From Cupriavidus basilensis (GTDB lineage Bacteria > Pseudomonadota > Gammaproteobacteria > Burkholderiales > Burkholderiaceae): 64,000 nucleotides of DNA. Positions within the stretch are counted from its first letter, which is position 1. The number at the start of each line of letters is the position of its first letter. This document shows positions 30,309-39,900 of this stretch, piece by piece. The stretch is from positions 1-64,000 of the forward strand of contig NZ_BBQM01000016.1 of the NCBI RefSeq assembly GCF_000876015.1, in the 5' to 3' direction. Under the pieces are notes generated by a model. That model saw only the letters and a program-made list of their open reading frames with translations. It made no database searches and was not told where the DNA came from. The position numbers and the translations under genes are program-made.

Positions 30309-32564
30309 ATGACGACGCTCTCGATCTCCCAATTTTCGGGCATCTTCCCGCGCGTACCCGATGCGCTTCTGCCGCAGATGGCTGCGACGGTGGCCGAGAA
30401 CTGCGACTTCGGCTACGGGGAGTTGCGCGGGATGAAGGGCGGGGCGCTGATCACGGCGGTGAGCAACGCCGTCAAGAGCCTATATACCGAGGATGGTGTC
30501 TCGTTCTATACGTGGGACGTGGACGTTGACGCCGTGCGCGCGCCGATGGCGAAGGATACCTATCGGCGGGTCTACTACACGACGCCAACCGACTTCCGTG
30601 TCACGAACAGCCTGGGCACGCGGCCGGATGGTGGGCCGCCGGGCTCGAGCTACCGTGTGGGCGTGCCGCAACCGACCGTCACCCCGACGTTCTCCGTCAC
30701 GGGCACGCCAAGCAGCCTGTCGGAAATCAGCATCGCGGCCCGGTTCCATTACGAGTACGGCGGCGTCAAGTACCAAGAGCAGGACATCGGGCTCACGGTG
30801 GTGACGGACAAGCAGAAATGGACCTTCACGCCGCCGACCAAGAATACGGGGGCGGCCTTCGGCCCAACCGATGAGTCATTCATCGCGACGAAGTACGCAT
30901 ACAACATCCACGACGATGGCAATGGCAACGGCCCGACGGATACCTTGGTGTGGGTAGACCTGCCGGCGGGCACGCGCGTGATCGCATCGAGCGACACCAC
31001 GCTGCGGAAGGTGTCGGACAATAGCCTGATCGAGAACGTCATCTATGTGCTGGACGACGCCGGCCGCGAGCACGAGCTGCGGACGCTCTATTCGCTGACG
31101 CGGTATTCGTACCTGAACGACAACGCGAGCGCCGCTGGAAACCTGACGCCGGACCAGGCATTCCCGGTGATCCGGCTGATCGGGACCAACACCAGCACGG
31201 GCGCCGCCGTCTTCGACATCTTCACGTCGAATTCCAGCCTGACATCATCCACCGCGGATTGGAGCGCGACGCTCACGCGCAACGACAATGCGGACAGCTA
31301 TACCGTGGTGCTGGCCTCGAAGTCGGATGCGGCAGCTACCGAGACACGGGCGTATGTCTACACCTACGTCAATACCTACGATGAGGAGGGCCCGCCTTCT
31401 CCGGCCGGCGAACTGAGCCTGATCAACGGGCTCGCGGTCGATGTGACGGTGACCCGCGACACGCCGGCGGCGGACTATGCGCCTCTCAAAGAGATCCGGC
31501 TCTACCGCACCCAATACGGCAGCGATGTCATCGAGTACTTCTACGCTGGCTCGGTGCTGGTGCTCGGGCAGCCTGGCAGCGCGTTCGTGTTTCACGACGA
31601 TGTGACGGCGGCCGGATTGAATGAGCCGCTGGCGTCGGACACCTACTATGCACCGGACCCGGGGCTGGTGGGGCTGATGACGCTCAAGAACGGCATCCTG
31701 TGCGCATGGAAGGGCAACGAACTGCATTTCTCGGAGCCGTATAAGCCCTGGGCGTGGCCGCCGGAATATGTGAAGGTGTTCCAGCACAACGTGGTCAACG
31801 GCGTGCCGTATGGCACGGGCCTGCTGCTGGTGACGACAACCGAGCCGGTGCTCATCTCGGGCACGACGCCGGGCGGCATGTCGGAACTGGACCTGAACGT
31901 GTCGCAGGCAGGGGTATCGAAGCACTCCATCGCGCTGGTGGACGGGTTCCTTGCCTACGCCAGCCGCGACGGTATCGTCGTGATGCAGGGCGGACAGGCC
32001 TCGCTGACGCTCTCGCAGCAGTTCTTCACACGCGATGTCTGGCGCGCGCGCTACGCCACCCACCTCGGCGCCATGCGGTTCTCGGTGTGGGATGGGCGCT
32101 TGGTGGTCTATGCGGACGACAGTTCCTTTCCGGCCTTCATGATCCGCCTGGATGAGGCTGCGGGCACGATGACCGACCTTCCAGGCTTTCAGGCAACGTG
32201 CTCATTCGCCAGCGACTTCGCTGATGGCGTCTACTACGGGGTCGGGTCGAACCTGTACCTGTTCAATGCCGGCGCGCCGCTTGCCACCAACTGGCAGTCG
32301 CGCGAGATGGTACTCCCGGAGCCCGTCAATTTCGGGTATGCCAAGGCGTTGTGCTCGGGAGCATGGTCGGTGGAATTCCATGCCTACGATGAGGTGACGG
32401 ACGGCTGGGTGCTGCGCCACACGAAGGCGCTGACGCGCTCTGGTGGATTCCGGCTGCCGGCCGGCTACAAGGCGCAGCGCTACAAGATCCGCATCTCCGG
32501 CACCGGCGAAGCATTCAAAGACCTGCGCATCGGCACGAGCGCGCTGGCGCTCAAGGAGGTGTGA
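30309..32564 (+). CDS. Large tail (nozzle-like) protein, 751 aa
   Basis: A long beta-rich protein starting SISQFSGIFPRVPDALLPQMAATVAENCDFGYGELRGMKGG, which is typical of podoviral tail proteins encoded after the adaptor. Later PGLVGLMTLKNGILCAWKGNELHFSEPYKPWAWPPEY and repeated strands suggest propeller-like domains. Likely the tail nozzle. Start at ATG 30309. Confidence 0.65.
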   Translation: MTTLSISQFSGIFPRVPDALLPQMAATVAENCDFGYGELRGMKGGALITAVSNAVKSLYTEDGVSFYTWDVDVDAVRAPMAKDTYRRVYYTTPTDFRVTNSLGTRPDGGPPGSSYRVGVPQPTVTPTFSVTGTPSSLSEISIAARFHYEYGGVKYQEQDIGLTVVTDKQKWTFTPPTKNTGAAFGPTDESFIATKYAYNIHDDGNGNGPTDTLVWVDLPAGTRVIASSDTTLRKVSDNSLIENVIYVLDDAGREHELRTLYSLTRYSYLNDNASAAGNLTPDQAFPVIRLIGTNTSTGAAVFDIFTSNSSLTSSTADWSATLTRNDNADSYTVVLASKSDAAATETRAYVYTYVNTYDEEGPPSPAGELSLINGLAVDVTVTRDTPAADYAPLKEIRLYRTQYGSDVIEYFYAGSVLVLGQPGSAFVFHDDVTAAGLNEPLASDTYYAPDPGLVGLMTLKNGILCAWKGNELHFSEPYKPWAWPPEYVKVFQHNVVNGVPYGTGLLLVTTTEPVLISGTTPGGMSELDLNVSQAGVSKHSIALVDGFLAYASRDGIVVMQGGQASLTLSQQFFTRDVWRARYATHLGAMRFSVWDGRLVVYADDSSFPAFMIRLDEAAGTMTDLPGFQATCSFASDFADGVYYGVGSNLYLFNAGAPLATNWQSREMVLPEPVNFGYAKALCSGAWSVEFHAYDEVTDGWVLRHTKALTRSGGFRLPAGYKAQRYKIRISGTGEAFKDLRIGTSALALKEV

Positions 32565-32566
32565 GG

Positions 32567-33835
32567 ATGGCGTCGCCTCCCGTCCCCTCGATTCCGGAGA
32601 GCGCCCTCGGCAGCATCAACGACAAGAATGTCTATCTGGTGCTGCGTGCCATTGCCGATATCCTGAATGTCCGGAATGGCCAGACTGGCGACTCGGATTC
32701 GGCATTCGTCACCCGCGGCGAACTGGGCAGCGTGGCCAAGGCCGGCACCGGAGGCCTCTCGGCGGGCGGCGCGCGGCAGTCACAGGGCGGTACCTTCCCG
32801 GTGATCAAGCCGTCCGACATCGCGCGCGTGATCACTGACCTGCAAGCCCAGGTCATGGAGTCGCCACTGTTCAAGGCGCTAGGGGAGCGAATCGACCGCG
32901 TGGATGCGCCAGGCACCGGGGTCATTGCGCAACTGGACGAGGAGCGCACCGTCCGGTCCAATGCCGTTTCGTCGCTCGTGCAGCTACTCACGACACTGGA
33001 ATCGACGGTCGGTGATCAGTCTGTGGCGCTGCAGGAGGAGGCTCAGACCCGCGCCGACGCCGACGGCAACATCATGGGCAAGTACTCGGTCAAGATCGAC
33101 GCGAACGGGTATGTGTCGGGCTTTGGGCTGATCAGCACAGCCAACAACGGTATGCCATTCTCGGATTTCACCATCCGGGCTGACCGCTTTGCTATCGGCT
33201 CACCGACGGGGCCGGGGGTGCCAGTGCTCATCCCGTTTATCGTGACGACGACCACGCAGGTGGTGAACGGCTACATCGTGCCGCCGGGCGTCTACATCGA
33301 TGCGGCGGCGATTGCCGTGGCATCCATCGGTGAAGCGCAGATCGATTTTGCCTCGATTCGGCAGGCCCATATTCAGAACGCAGCGATTGGGACCGCTCAG
33401 ATTCAGGATGCGGCGATCACCAACGCCAAGATCGGCAACGCCGAAGTTGACACGCTTTCCATCCGCGGTGACGCGGTGACTGTACCGAGAGGCGCGCACG
33501 GGGGCTCCGGCTTGACCGGCGCCACCTTCGTGGTTGCCGCCTCCGCCGTTATGCCTGCCGGGCCCGCCGCCGCGATTATCTTCGGGGTCGTGAATGTGTG
33601 GGCGACCTCGGATTCCGGGTGCTCCATCCGAATTTGCCGGGACAGCACTGTGCTGGCCGAAGTCGGTGCGACGCTGGCGGTATCAGCGGGCATCACCACG
33701 CCTTCCCTGGCGGTGCCAATCTGTTGCTTTGACTCGTCAGCATCGGCCGGTGGGACCTACTCAATACAGGTTGGGAATGCGGTCCTCATCAACTGGTACT
33801 CGGCCGACATTGCCTTGCTTGGAGCCAAGCGGTGA
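32567..33835 (+). CDS. Tail-tip or fibre protein with DUF1983-like region, 422 aa
   Basis: Residues 170-240 (GKYSVKIDANGYVSGFGLISTANNGMPFSDFTIRADRFAIGSP) match the C-terminal DUF1983-like domain of lambda gpJ-type host-specificity proteins. Then come pentad repeats (IGEAQIDFASIRQAHIQNAAIGTAQIQDAAI), a triangular beta-helix stalk, and a terminal beta domain. It probably contacts the host surface. GGAGG lies 7 nt before the ATG at 32567; a GTG at 32561 is the alternative. Confidence 0.75.
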   Translation: MASPPVPSIPESALGSINDKNVYLVLRAIADILNVRNGQTGDSDSAFVTRGELGSVAKAGTGGLSAGGARQSQGGTFPVIKPSDIARVITDLQAQVMESPLFKALGERIDRVDAPGTGVIAQLDEERTVRSNAVSSLVQLLTTLESTVGDQSVALQEEAQTRADADGNIMGKYSVKIDANGYVSGFGLISTANNGMPFSDFTIRADRFAIGSPTGPGVPVLIPFIVTTTTQVVNGYIVPPGVYIDAAAIAVASIGEAQIDFASIRQAHIQNAAIGTAQIQDAAITNAKIGNAEVDTLSIRGDAVTVPRGAHGGSGLTGATFVVAASAVMPAGPAAAIIFGVVNVWATSDSGCSIRICRDSTVLAEVGATLAVSAGITTPSLAVPICCFDSSASAGGTYSIQVGNAVLINWYSADIALLGAKR

Positions 33836-34191
33836 AGATTGCCATCTACAGCAAGGCCACTGGCCGCGTTCGACAATTCACCTATTGCGGCGAAGACGAG
33901 GCAGCCCTCAATGCATTTGAGGGGGAGGGCTATGTCGAGGTGGAGGCTATCCCGATGGGGGATTGGGAGGTCGTCGACGGGCAACTACGCCAAATTCCTG
34001 ACAAACCGTCAGAATTTACCTATGACGTCATGCGCCGAGCCGAGTACCCAAAGGAAGGCGACCAGCTTGATGCCATCTGGAAGACACTGGCCAAGCTCGA
34101 TCCCTCTCTGCTGGACCCCGAGACGAAATCGACGATGCAGCAAATCAATGCCGTCAAGGCGAAGTATCCAAAGCCAGGCGACTCGAATTAG
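33832..34191 (+). CDS. Tail-fibre assembly-type protein, 119 aa
   Basis: N-terminal beta domain (KIAIYSKATGRVRQFTYCGEDEA) and a C-terminal MRRAEYPKEGDQLDAIWKTLAKLDPSL, the 'YP...DQLDAIWK' pattern common to small proteins encoded just after tail fibres. Probably a chaperone or a cap of the preceding fibre. GTG start overlapping the fibre stop. Its end carries a late promoter motif. Confidence 0.65.
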   Translation: MKIAIYSKATGRVRQFTYCGEDEAALNAFEGEGYVEVEAIPMGDWEVVDGQLRQIPDKPSEFTYDVMRRAEYPKEGDQLDAIWKTLAKLDPSLLDPETKSTMQQINAVKAKYPKPGDSN

Positions 34192-34208
34192 GGTGCGGGG
34201 GCTAGGAT
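34182..34208 (+). promoter_or_regulatory. Late promoter motif upstream of the oxygenase gene
   Basis: CTCGAATTA (34182-34190), 12 nt, TAGGAT (34203-34208); 26 nt before the ATG at 34235. Confidence 0.55.
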
Positions 34209-34234
34209 CAGGTATCGCCTAAACCAGCCAGCCC

Positions 34235-34795
34235 ATGAAGCACTTCCAGCAAATCCATGCCGGCCTCGATGTCGCTCCGCTCCTGCTCGCGATCAAGCAG
34301 CATCCGGAACTGTGGGACCAATTCACGCCGAGGAAGATCGCGCCGGCGACGCCGCATGCGGCCATGTCGGACATCTGGGTGCGGTACAACGACATCAGGA
34401 AGTTTGCCGATGGCGACTTGACGCACTTCAACGACCCCCATTACCCGATCTGGTATCCGGCCTACGATGCGTTGCCGCAGCTACGCCCGATCATCTTCGG
34501 GCTGATGGCGCGCGTCGAGGCGGTACAGCTCGGTGGCGTGTTGATCACGAAGATCCCGCCCGGCGGCCGCATCGAGCCGCATGTTGACCACGGCTGGCAC
34601 GTCGAGCACTTCAATACGAAGCTCTACGTGGTGCTGCAATCGAATCCCGCGTGCTTCAACCGTGTCGAGGACGAGACGGTAAGCATGCAGGCCGGCGACG
34701 TGTTCTGGTTCGACAACACCGTCGATCACGAGGTATGGAACGACGGCGACGATGACCGTATCACCCTGATCGTTTGCACGAGGCGCGACCGATGA
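34235..34795 (+). CDS. Aspartyl/asparaginyl beta-hydroxylase-like 2OG-Fe(II) oxygenase, 186 aa
   Basis: The C-terminal half is a double-stranded beta-helix: GGVLITKIPPGGRIEPHVDHGWHVEHF provides the iron ligands H116 and D118, then MQAGDVFWFDNTVDHEVWNDGDDDRITLIVCTRR gives the distal His165 and a basic residue for 2-oxoglutarate. The family hydroxylates Asp/Asn or other residues; the substrate here is unknown. Overlaps a cupin gene. Confidence 0.75.
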   Translation: MKHFQQIHAGLDVAPLLLAIKQHPELWDQFTPRKIAPATPHAAMSDIWVRYNDIRKFADGDLTHFNDPHYPIWYPAYDALPQLRPIIFGLMARVEAVQLGGVLITKIPPGGRIEPHVDHGWHVEHFNTKLYVVLQSNPACFNRVEDETVSMQAGDVFWFDNTVDHEVWNDGDDDRITLIVCTRRDR

Positions 34796-35157
34796 TCGAA
34801 GGCATGATGCGCGAACTCGCGAAACGCGACCAGACCGACCTGCGCACAGTCCACCACTTCTCGAATGGGGTGTACGCCAAGCAGATGCACCTGCCCAAGG
34901 GGCACATGGCCATCTCGCACAAGCATGCCTACAGCCACCTGAGCATCCTCGCCGCGGGATCGGCGGTCGTGGCCACGGACGGGCGCAGCAGGCTGTTCCA
35001 TGCGCCGGCCTGCATCGAGATCGAGGCGGGCGTCAACCACTCCATTACCGCCATCGAGGATGTGACGTGGTTCTGTATCCATGCGACCAATGAAACCGAT
35101 CCGGACAAGGTGGACCGGGTGCTGATCCAAGGAGATGAATCGTGCCGTGGGGAGTAG
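34792..35157 (+). CDS. Small cupin-like protein, 121 aa
   Basis: One cupin motif: YAKQMHLPKGHMAISHKHAYSHLSILAAGSAVVATDG, then IEIEAGVNHSITAIEDVTWFCIHATNETDPDKVD. His residues of HKHAYSH and NHS could hold a metal. ATGA overlap with the oxygenase gene, so the two are made together. Function unknown. Confidence 0.65.
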   Translation: MIEGMMRELAKRDQTDLRTVHHFSNGVYAKQMHLPKGHMAISHKHAYSHLSILAAGSAVVATDGRSRLFHAPACIEIEAGVNHSITAIEDVTWFCIHATNETDPDKVDRVLIQGDESCRGE

Positions 35158-35861
35158 CTGCTGCTGTGGGTGGGGCGCTGGTGACTGGCGCGATGGCGGA
35201 CGATGGCGGGGCCGGAGCGGCGAATGCTGCCTCGTCGGAAGCGACACGCATGCAGGCGCAAATCGCCAAGGATCAGTGGGATCGGTACAAGACCGTCTAT
35301 GCGCCACTGGAAGATTCAATGGTCAGCGCGGCCCAGAATTACGACTCCCCGGCTCAATACGAGCGGGCGGCCGGAGAGGCGTCGGGCACCGTCGCGCAGT
35401 CGTATGGCAAGGCTCGTGATCGGCTGACCCGCACGCCAGGACTCGACCCCACTTCGGCTGCGTATGCGTCGAGCGTGGCCGGACTGGACCGTGATCAAGC
35501 GGCAGCCGATGCCGTCGCCCAGAACGGTGCTCGCAAGCAGGTGCAAGACACCGCATGGGCTCGCAAGTCCGACATGCTGAGCCTCGGGAAGGGGTTGCCG
35601 GCCCAGGCGGCGACGGGGCTTGCTGCCGTGTCGCAGCAGAGCGCCAACCAAGCAAACACCGCATACAACCGGAGCATGAATGAAGCGGCCGGCCTGGGCG
35701 GCGCGACCCGGGACATCATCGGCGGCCTGTCGTCGGCATGGAACAGCGCCAACTCGCCGGGGTTGGGTGGCGGTACGTTCGGCGGCTCGTCTTCTGGCTA
35801 TGGCTTTGCCAGCGGCAACTATTCGGCGGGCAGCAATTTGCCGCTGTCCTTCGGGCTCTAA
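35142..35861 (+). CDS. Internal virion / DNA-ejection protein, 239 aa
   Basis: Gly/Ala-rich N-terminus (WGVAAAVGGALVTGAMADDGG), helical middle rich in Ala, Gln and Asp, and Gly/Ser-rich C-terminus (GLGGGTFGGSSSGYGFASGNYSAG). These features fit small ejection proteins such as P22 gp7/gp20, and it lies just before two more virion-interior genes. GTG start overlapping the cupin gene by 16 nt. Confidence 0.6.
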   Translation: MPWGVAAAVGGALVTGAMADDGGAGAANAASSEATRMQAQIAKDQWDRYKTVYAPLEDSMVSAAQNYDSPAQYERAAGEASGTVAQSYGKARDRLTRTPGLDPTSAAYASSVAGLDRDQAAADAVAQNGARKQVQDTAWARKSDMLSLGKGLPAQAATGLAAVSQQSANQANTAYNRSMNEAAGLGGATRDIIGGLSSAWNSANSPGLGGGTFGGSSSGYGFASGNYSAGSNLPLSFGL

Positions 35862-35870
35862 GGGGGTTCC

Positions 35871-36905
35871 ATGTCGAAACTCGGACTTGGCCTTGCGGCC
35901 TATGGTGGATACCAGGCACGCGACCGCCAGATCAAGGCGGAGAACTACCAGGACCGCCAGCGCGACTACGGCACCGCCCAGATGGACGCGAATCAAGCAG
36001 GGCTAGGCGATGCCGCAGCGGCGCGAACCGCTGCAAACCAACTCAGCACGGCGCAGAGCACGGCGGAGCTGGGTCTTGTGCCGAAGCGTGCAGACTTGGC
36101 CAGCGCGCAACTCGGCTTCCAGCAGGAGACGCTGCCGCGCCAGCAAGAGACGGCCCTCAAGCAGGTCGACATGCAGGGCCAGCAGACCGACCAGGACTAT
36201 GCGACGTTCGGCCAGAAACTGCGTCAGCAGCGCATCGAGGGCGCCATCACCAACCAGGCAGCGCAGACGATGGCGATGCACAAGCTGGTCGACGTGATCG
36301 ACACCGGCGCGCCGAGCCAGGTGCTGGACTACTTCAACTCCATCGTGAAGGCTGGTGCGCTGGGCGATCTGCCTGGCCCACTGGCGGATGACGTTCGTAT
36401 GGTCAACGGTCCGGATGGCCAGCAGAAGATCGCCATCCTGTCCGGCGGCAAGCCCATCGTTGCCCTTGGCGCGGCCGACATGGACCGCATCCGCCAGATG
36501 GGCACGAAATACGATTACAAGGTGGTCGGCAAGAGCCTCGTCAAGACCGATGCGCGTGGCAATGCAACGCCGGTCTTCACCTCGCCGGAGGCGAACAAAG
36601 AAGGGGTCAACCGCGACCCGGCCGAGGTGGCCACCATGAAATACATGGTCGATTCAGGTATTGCGAAGAACCCCACGGACGCATTCAGCAAGATGCGCAC
36701 GGCGCGCGGCAAGAGCAAGGCTGAATTCATCGCGGACATGATGAAGGGCTCCATGCTGCCCGGCATGGGCGAAGACAGGATCCGCGAGCAGGAAGGCATC
36801 TTCGGCGGCATGTACGACCGCCTGAACGGTGGTAGCCGTGGGGCAGCCTCGAATTCCAACCCCGCCAATACACTCGACCCGAAGGTGCAATCACTCTTTG
36901 AATAG
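35871..36905 (+). CDS. Internal virion protein, 344 aa
   Basis: Helical, Gln/Ala-rich protein (LGLAAYGGYQARDRQIKAENYQDRQRDYG, KRADLASAQLGFQQETLPRQQETALKQ) with a middle domain of mixed structure (GQQKIAILSGGKPIVALGAADMDRIRQMGTKYDYKVV). It sits between the small ejection protein and the giant protein, so it is probably one of three proteins ejected with the DNA. Confidence 0.6.
   Translation: MSKLGLGLAAYGGYQARDRQIKAENYQDRQRDYGTAQMDANQAGLGDAAAARTAANQLSTAQSTAELGLVPKRADLASAQLGFQQETLPRQQETALKQVDMQGQQTDQDYATFGQKLRQQRIEGAITNQAAQTMAMHKLVDVIDTGAPSQVLDYFNSIVKAGALGDLPGPLADDVRMVNGPDGQQKIAILSGGKPIVALGAADMDRIRQMGTKYDYKVVGKSLVKTDARGNATPVFTSPEANKEGVNRDPAEVATMKYMVDSGIAKNPTDAFSKMRTARGKSKAEFIADMMKGSMLPGMGEDRIREQEGIFGGMYDRLNGGSRGAASNSNPANTLDPKVQSLFE
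36848..36874 (+). promoter_or_regulatory. Late promoter motif upstream of the giant virion gene
   Basis: CTCGAATTC (36848-36856), 12 nt, TACACT (36869-36874), 43 nt before the ATG at 36918. It lies in the 3' end of the preceding gene. Confidence 0.5.
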
Positions 36906-36917
36906 CGGGTAAAACTC

Positions 36918-39900
36918 ATGGCGCTCCAGGATTTCGGTAGTCTCTCCCTCACGAACTTACCGACTGGAGCGCAAGGCAAAGCGGGGTCCCCGCGCGCGGG
37001 CAGCAAGACGACGCCGCTGGATAGCGCCACCATCGACCGCATCATCGCGGAGGAGGGTGCGGACAATATCAAACCGACGGCGCTGGGCATCTACGGCCAG
37101 GAGTCGACGGGCGGCACGAACGCCGTGCGCAGTATCGATGGCGCCGAGGGCGGCATGCAGGTCACGCCCGACACCTTCAAGCGTATCGCTAAGCCCGGCG
37201 AGCGCATCGACAACCCCGAAGACAACTTCCGCGTCGGCGTCCGCTACCTCAAGCGCATGTCCGATCAGTTCGGCGTCGATCCGGCGCGCCTAGCTGTGGG
37301 CTACTTCTCCGGCGAGGGGAACGTCAACCCGAGCGGCGATACCCCTTACAAAGTTGACAAGAAGGACGGCAGCGGCAAGACCGTCTCGTCCTACGTCCGC
37401 GATCTGGTGGCGCGCGTGGGTGGCGCGGTGGCTTCGGAGGCGAAGGCGGCCGAGCCAGCGCCGGACATCAGCAAGGCGCCCAAGTACCGTGACTTCATCG
37501 CCAAGCCGCAGTGGGCCGGGCTCGACGACTCCCAGAAGACGCAGGCGCGCGACGCCTACTTTGATCGCTATGTGGCGCCGCATCTGGCGCCTGCCGAGCG
37601 AGACAGTCAGCGTGAGGCCTTCCTACAGCGCGCTACCCAGATCGAGGGCGCCGGCGCGCCCGCGGCAGCCAAGCCGGGGTTGCTCGACCGCGCTGTCGGC
37701 GCGATCAACAGCGGCTTGAATGCGGTGCTGCCGAGCGGCGGGGCAGCGGGTGGCGATCCGGCAGGGACTGGTGCGGCGGAGATTTTGGCCGTAGCCGGCC
37801 CGGAGGCAAGCAAGATCGGCGTGGCTGGTGCGAGCCCTGTTCCTGCCTCGCCCGGGGCATCGCTGGCACCTGTCACCCCCGCCTTCCGTGCAGAGGTGGG
37901 CCGCGCATTCGATGCCGCTACCCCGGAGCAGCGCCAGCAGATGGTGCAGGCCGAAGGCGTGGTCGGTCAGCTCGCGCGCGAACGCGCCGGGCAGTTCGCG
38001 GCGGCGCCGACCGGAGAGACGGCCGGTAAATTCGATACGCGCGCTGAGGCGCGGGCCGCGCGCTTGACCGCTGCCGGCGCCGACCCCAAGGTCGCGGAGA
38101 ACTTCGCGCGCTATGGCGCAGCCGCCGGGCAGATTCCTGGCACGGAACTGGGGACGGCCGGCCCGAGCAACTTCGACTTCGAGACGCAGGGGCGCTTCAA
38201 CAAGGACCCCGTATTCTCCAACCCGGTGATTCGCGCCGCCGTGAAAGGGTACGAAGGCTACCGCCAAGGATCGCTCGGGCTGGCGCAGGCCCTATTCGAC
38301 GCCACCGGCAATCAGGAATTCGCTGACATCGCGCGGCAGGGCGTGACCGATGCGCAGCGGACGACTGCCGCCATTGGCGAGCGGGGAGACGGGCTCCAGC
38401 GCAATTTCGAGGGTGCCGTGTCCTCGATCGCGCAGCAGTTGCCGGCTCTGCTGGCCGGTATGGCCACGGGTACCGAAGCCCTGCCGCTCGCCGCGATGTT
38501 CACCCAGACGTTCGGCCAGGAGTACGGAAGCGGCCGCGCGCAGGGGCTGGATGGCGGGCAGGCGGCGGCGCGCGCCGGCATCTACGGTGCCTTCGAAGTC
38601 ATCGGCGAAAAATTCGGGCTCGGCCAGACGATGCAGGCGCTGAAGCTGGCCACCAGGGGCGCACCGACGCAGGACATTGCCACCGTGCTCGCCCGCGGCA
38701 TGCTGCGCGAGATCCCGGGCGAGCAGTTGACCACGCTCGGCCAGTTCCTGACCGACAAGGTGCCGGGCATCGGCACGAACCTGGAGGCCGGGCTGGCGCA
38801 GTACCTGCAGCAGGCCGGCGACACGCTGGCCCAGACCGTGATGCAGGGTGGCTTGATGATGGGGGGTACGACCGGCGTATCTGCCGGCGTGCGCCATCTC
38901 CAGGGGGCACCGACGCAGACGAGCCAGGAACTCGATGCTGAGCGCGCACGCGAGCAGGCGGTGAGCAAGGCCGCCACCTTCTTCCAACCGCCGGCGCGGC
39001 CGAAACACGCCAGCACCGCTGCGGCCGAGCAGGTGGTGCGAGAGATGGCAGCGGAAGCTGGCATGGATACGACCGATCTTCTGCCGGCGGAAGCATCGAC
39101 ACCCGCTGCTCCGGCCCAGCCCGCTCAGGCTGACGTTGGAGCCGTGCCGGCGTCGGCTGAATCTGTCGCCACCGATACCGCGCCGCCGCAGGCCACTGAG
39201 GCAGCAATGCCGACAGCGCCAGCCGCGACGCCACAGGCAGCGGAATCCCCCGACATCGCCGCGATGTCTGACGCCATTCTCGCGGCCGAGGCCGCCCGTG
39301 GAGAGCCGAATGGAAGCGCGAGTGCTGTGCCGGCCGAGCCTGTCGATCCACGAGGCGTTGCGCCGGATGCAGGAGTGGGAGTTGATCTTGCCGCGGGACG
39401 TGCCGGACCTGTACAAGGCGGTGACGACGGACGAGCCAGTGCCGCTACGGCTGGAGTCGCTGGTGCTGACGTTGTTTCTAGTGCAGACGGAGCCACCGAC
39501 GGACAGTCGGCACTGAGCGACCGCTATGCGCAAGCCGTGGATGTCGTTCGTAAATCGCGGAGCCCGAGCGTAGCTGTCATTCAGCACAACCTGCATACGG
39601 ATTACAGCACCGCCGCTGGCATGCTGGCGCAGATGGAGCACGATGGCATCGTCACTGCGCCAAATGAGCGCGGAGTACGATCGGTGATCGAGCAGCATGC
39701 TCCAGCTGCCGTTCTGGACGCTGCCGCGCACGAGGCTGCCATGTCGCCGCAGAACGACCTGCCGCAGCCGACTGATGCACAGAAGCAGGCCGGCAACTAC
39801 AAGATGGGGCACACCACGCTCCACGGACTCGACATCACCATCGAGAACCCGCGTGGCTCGACGCGCAGCGGCACCGATGCCGGCGGGAAAGCATGGTCGG

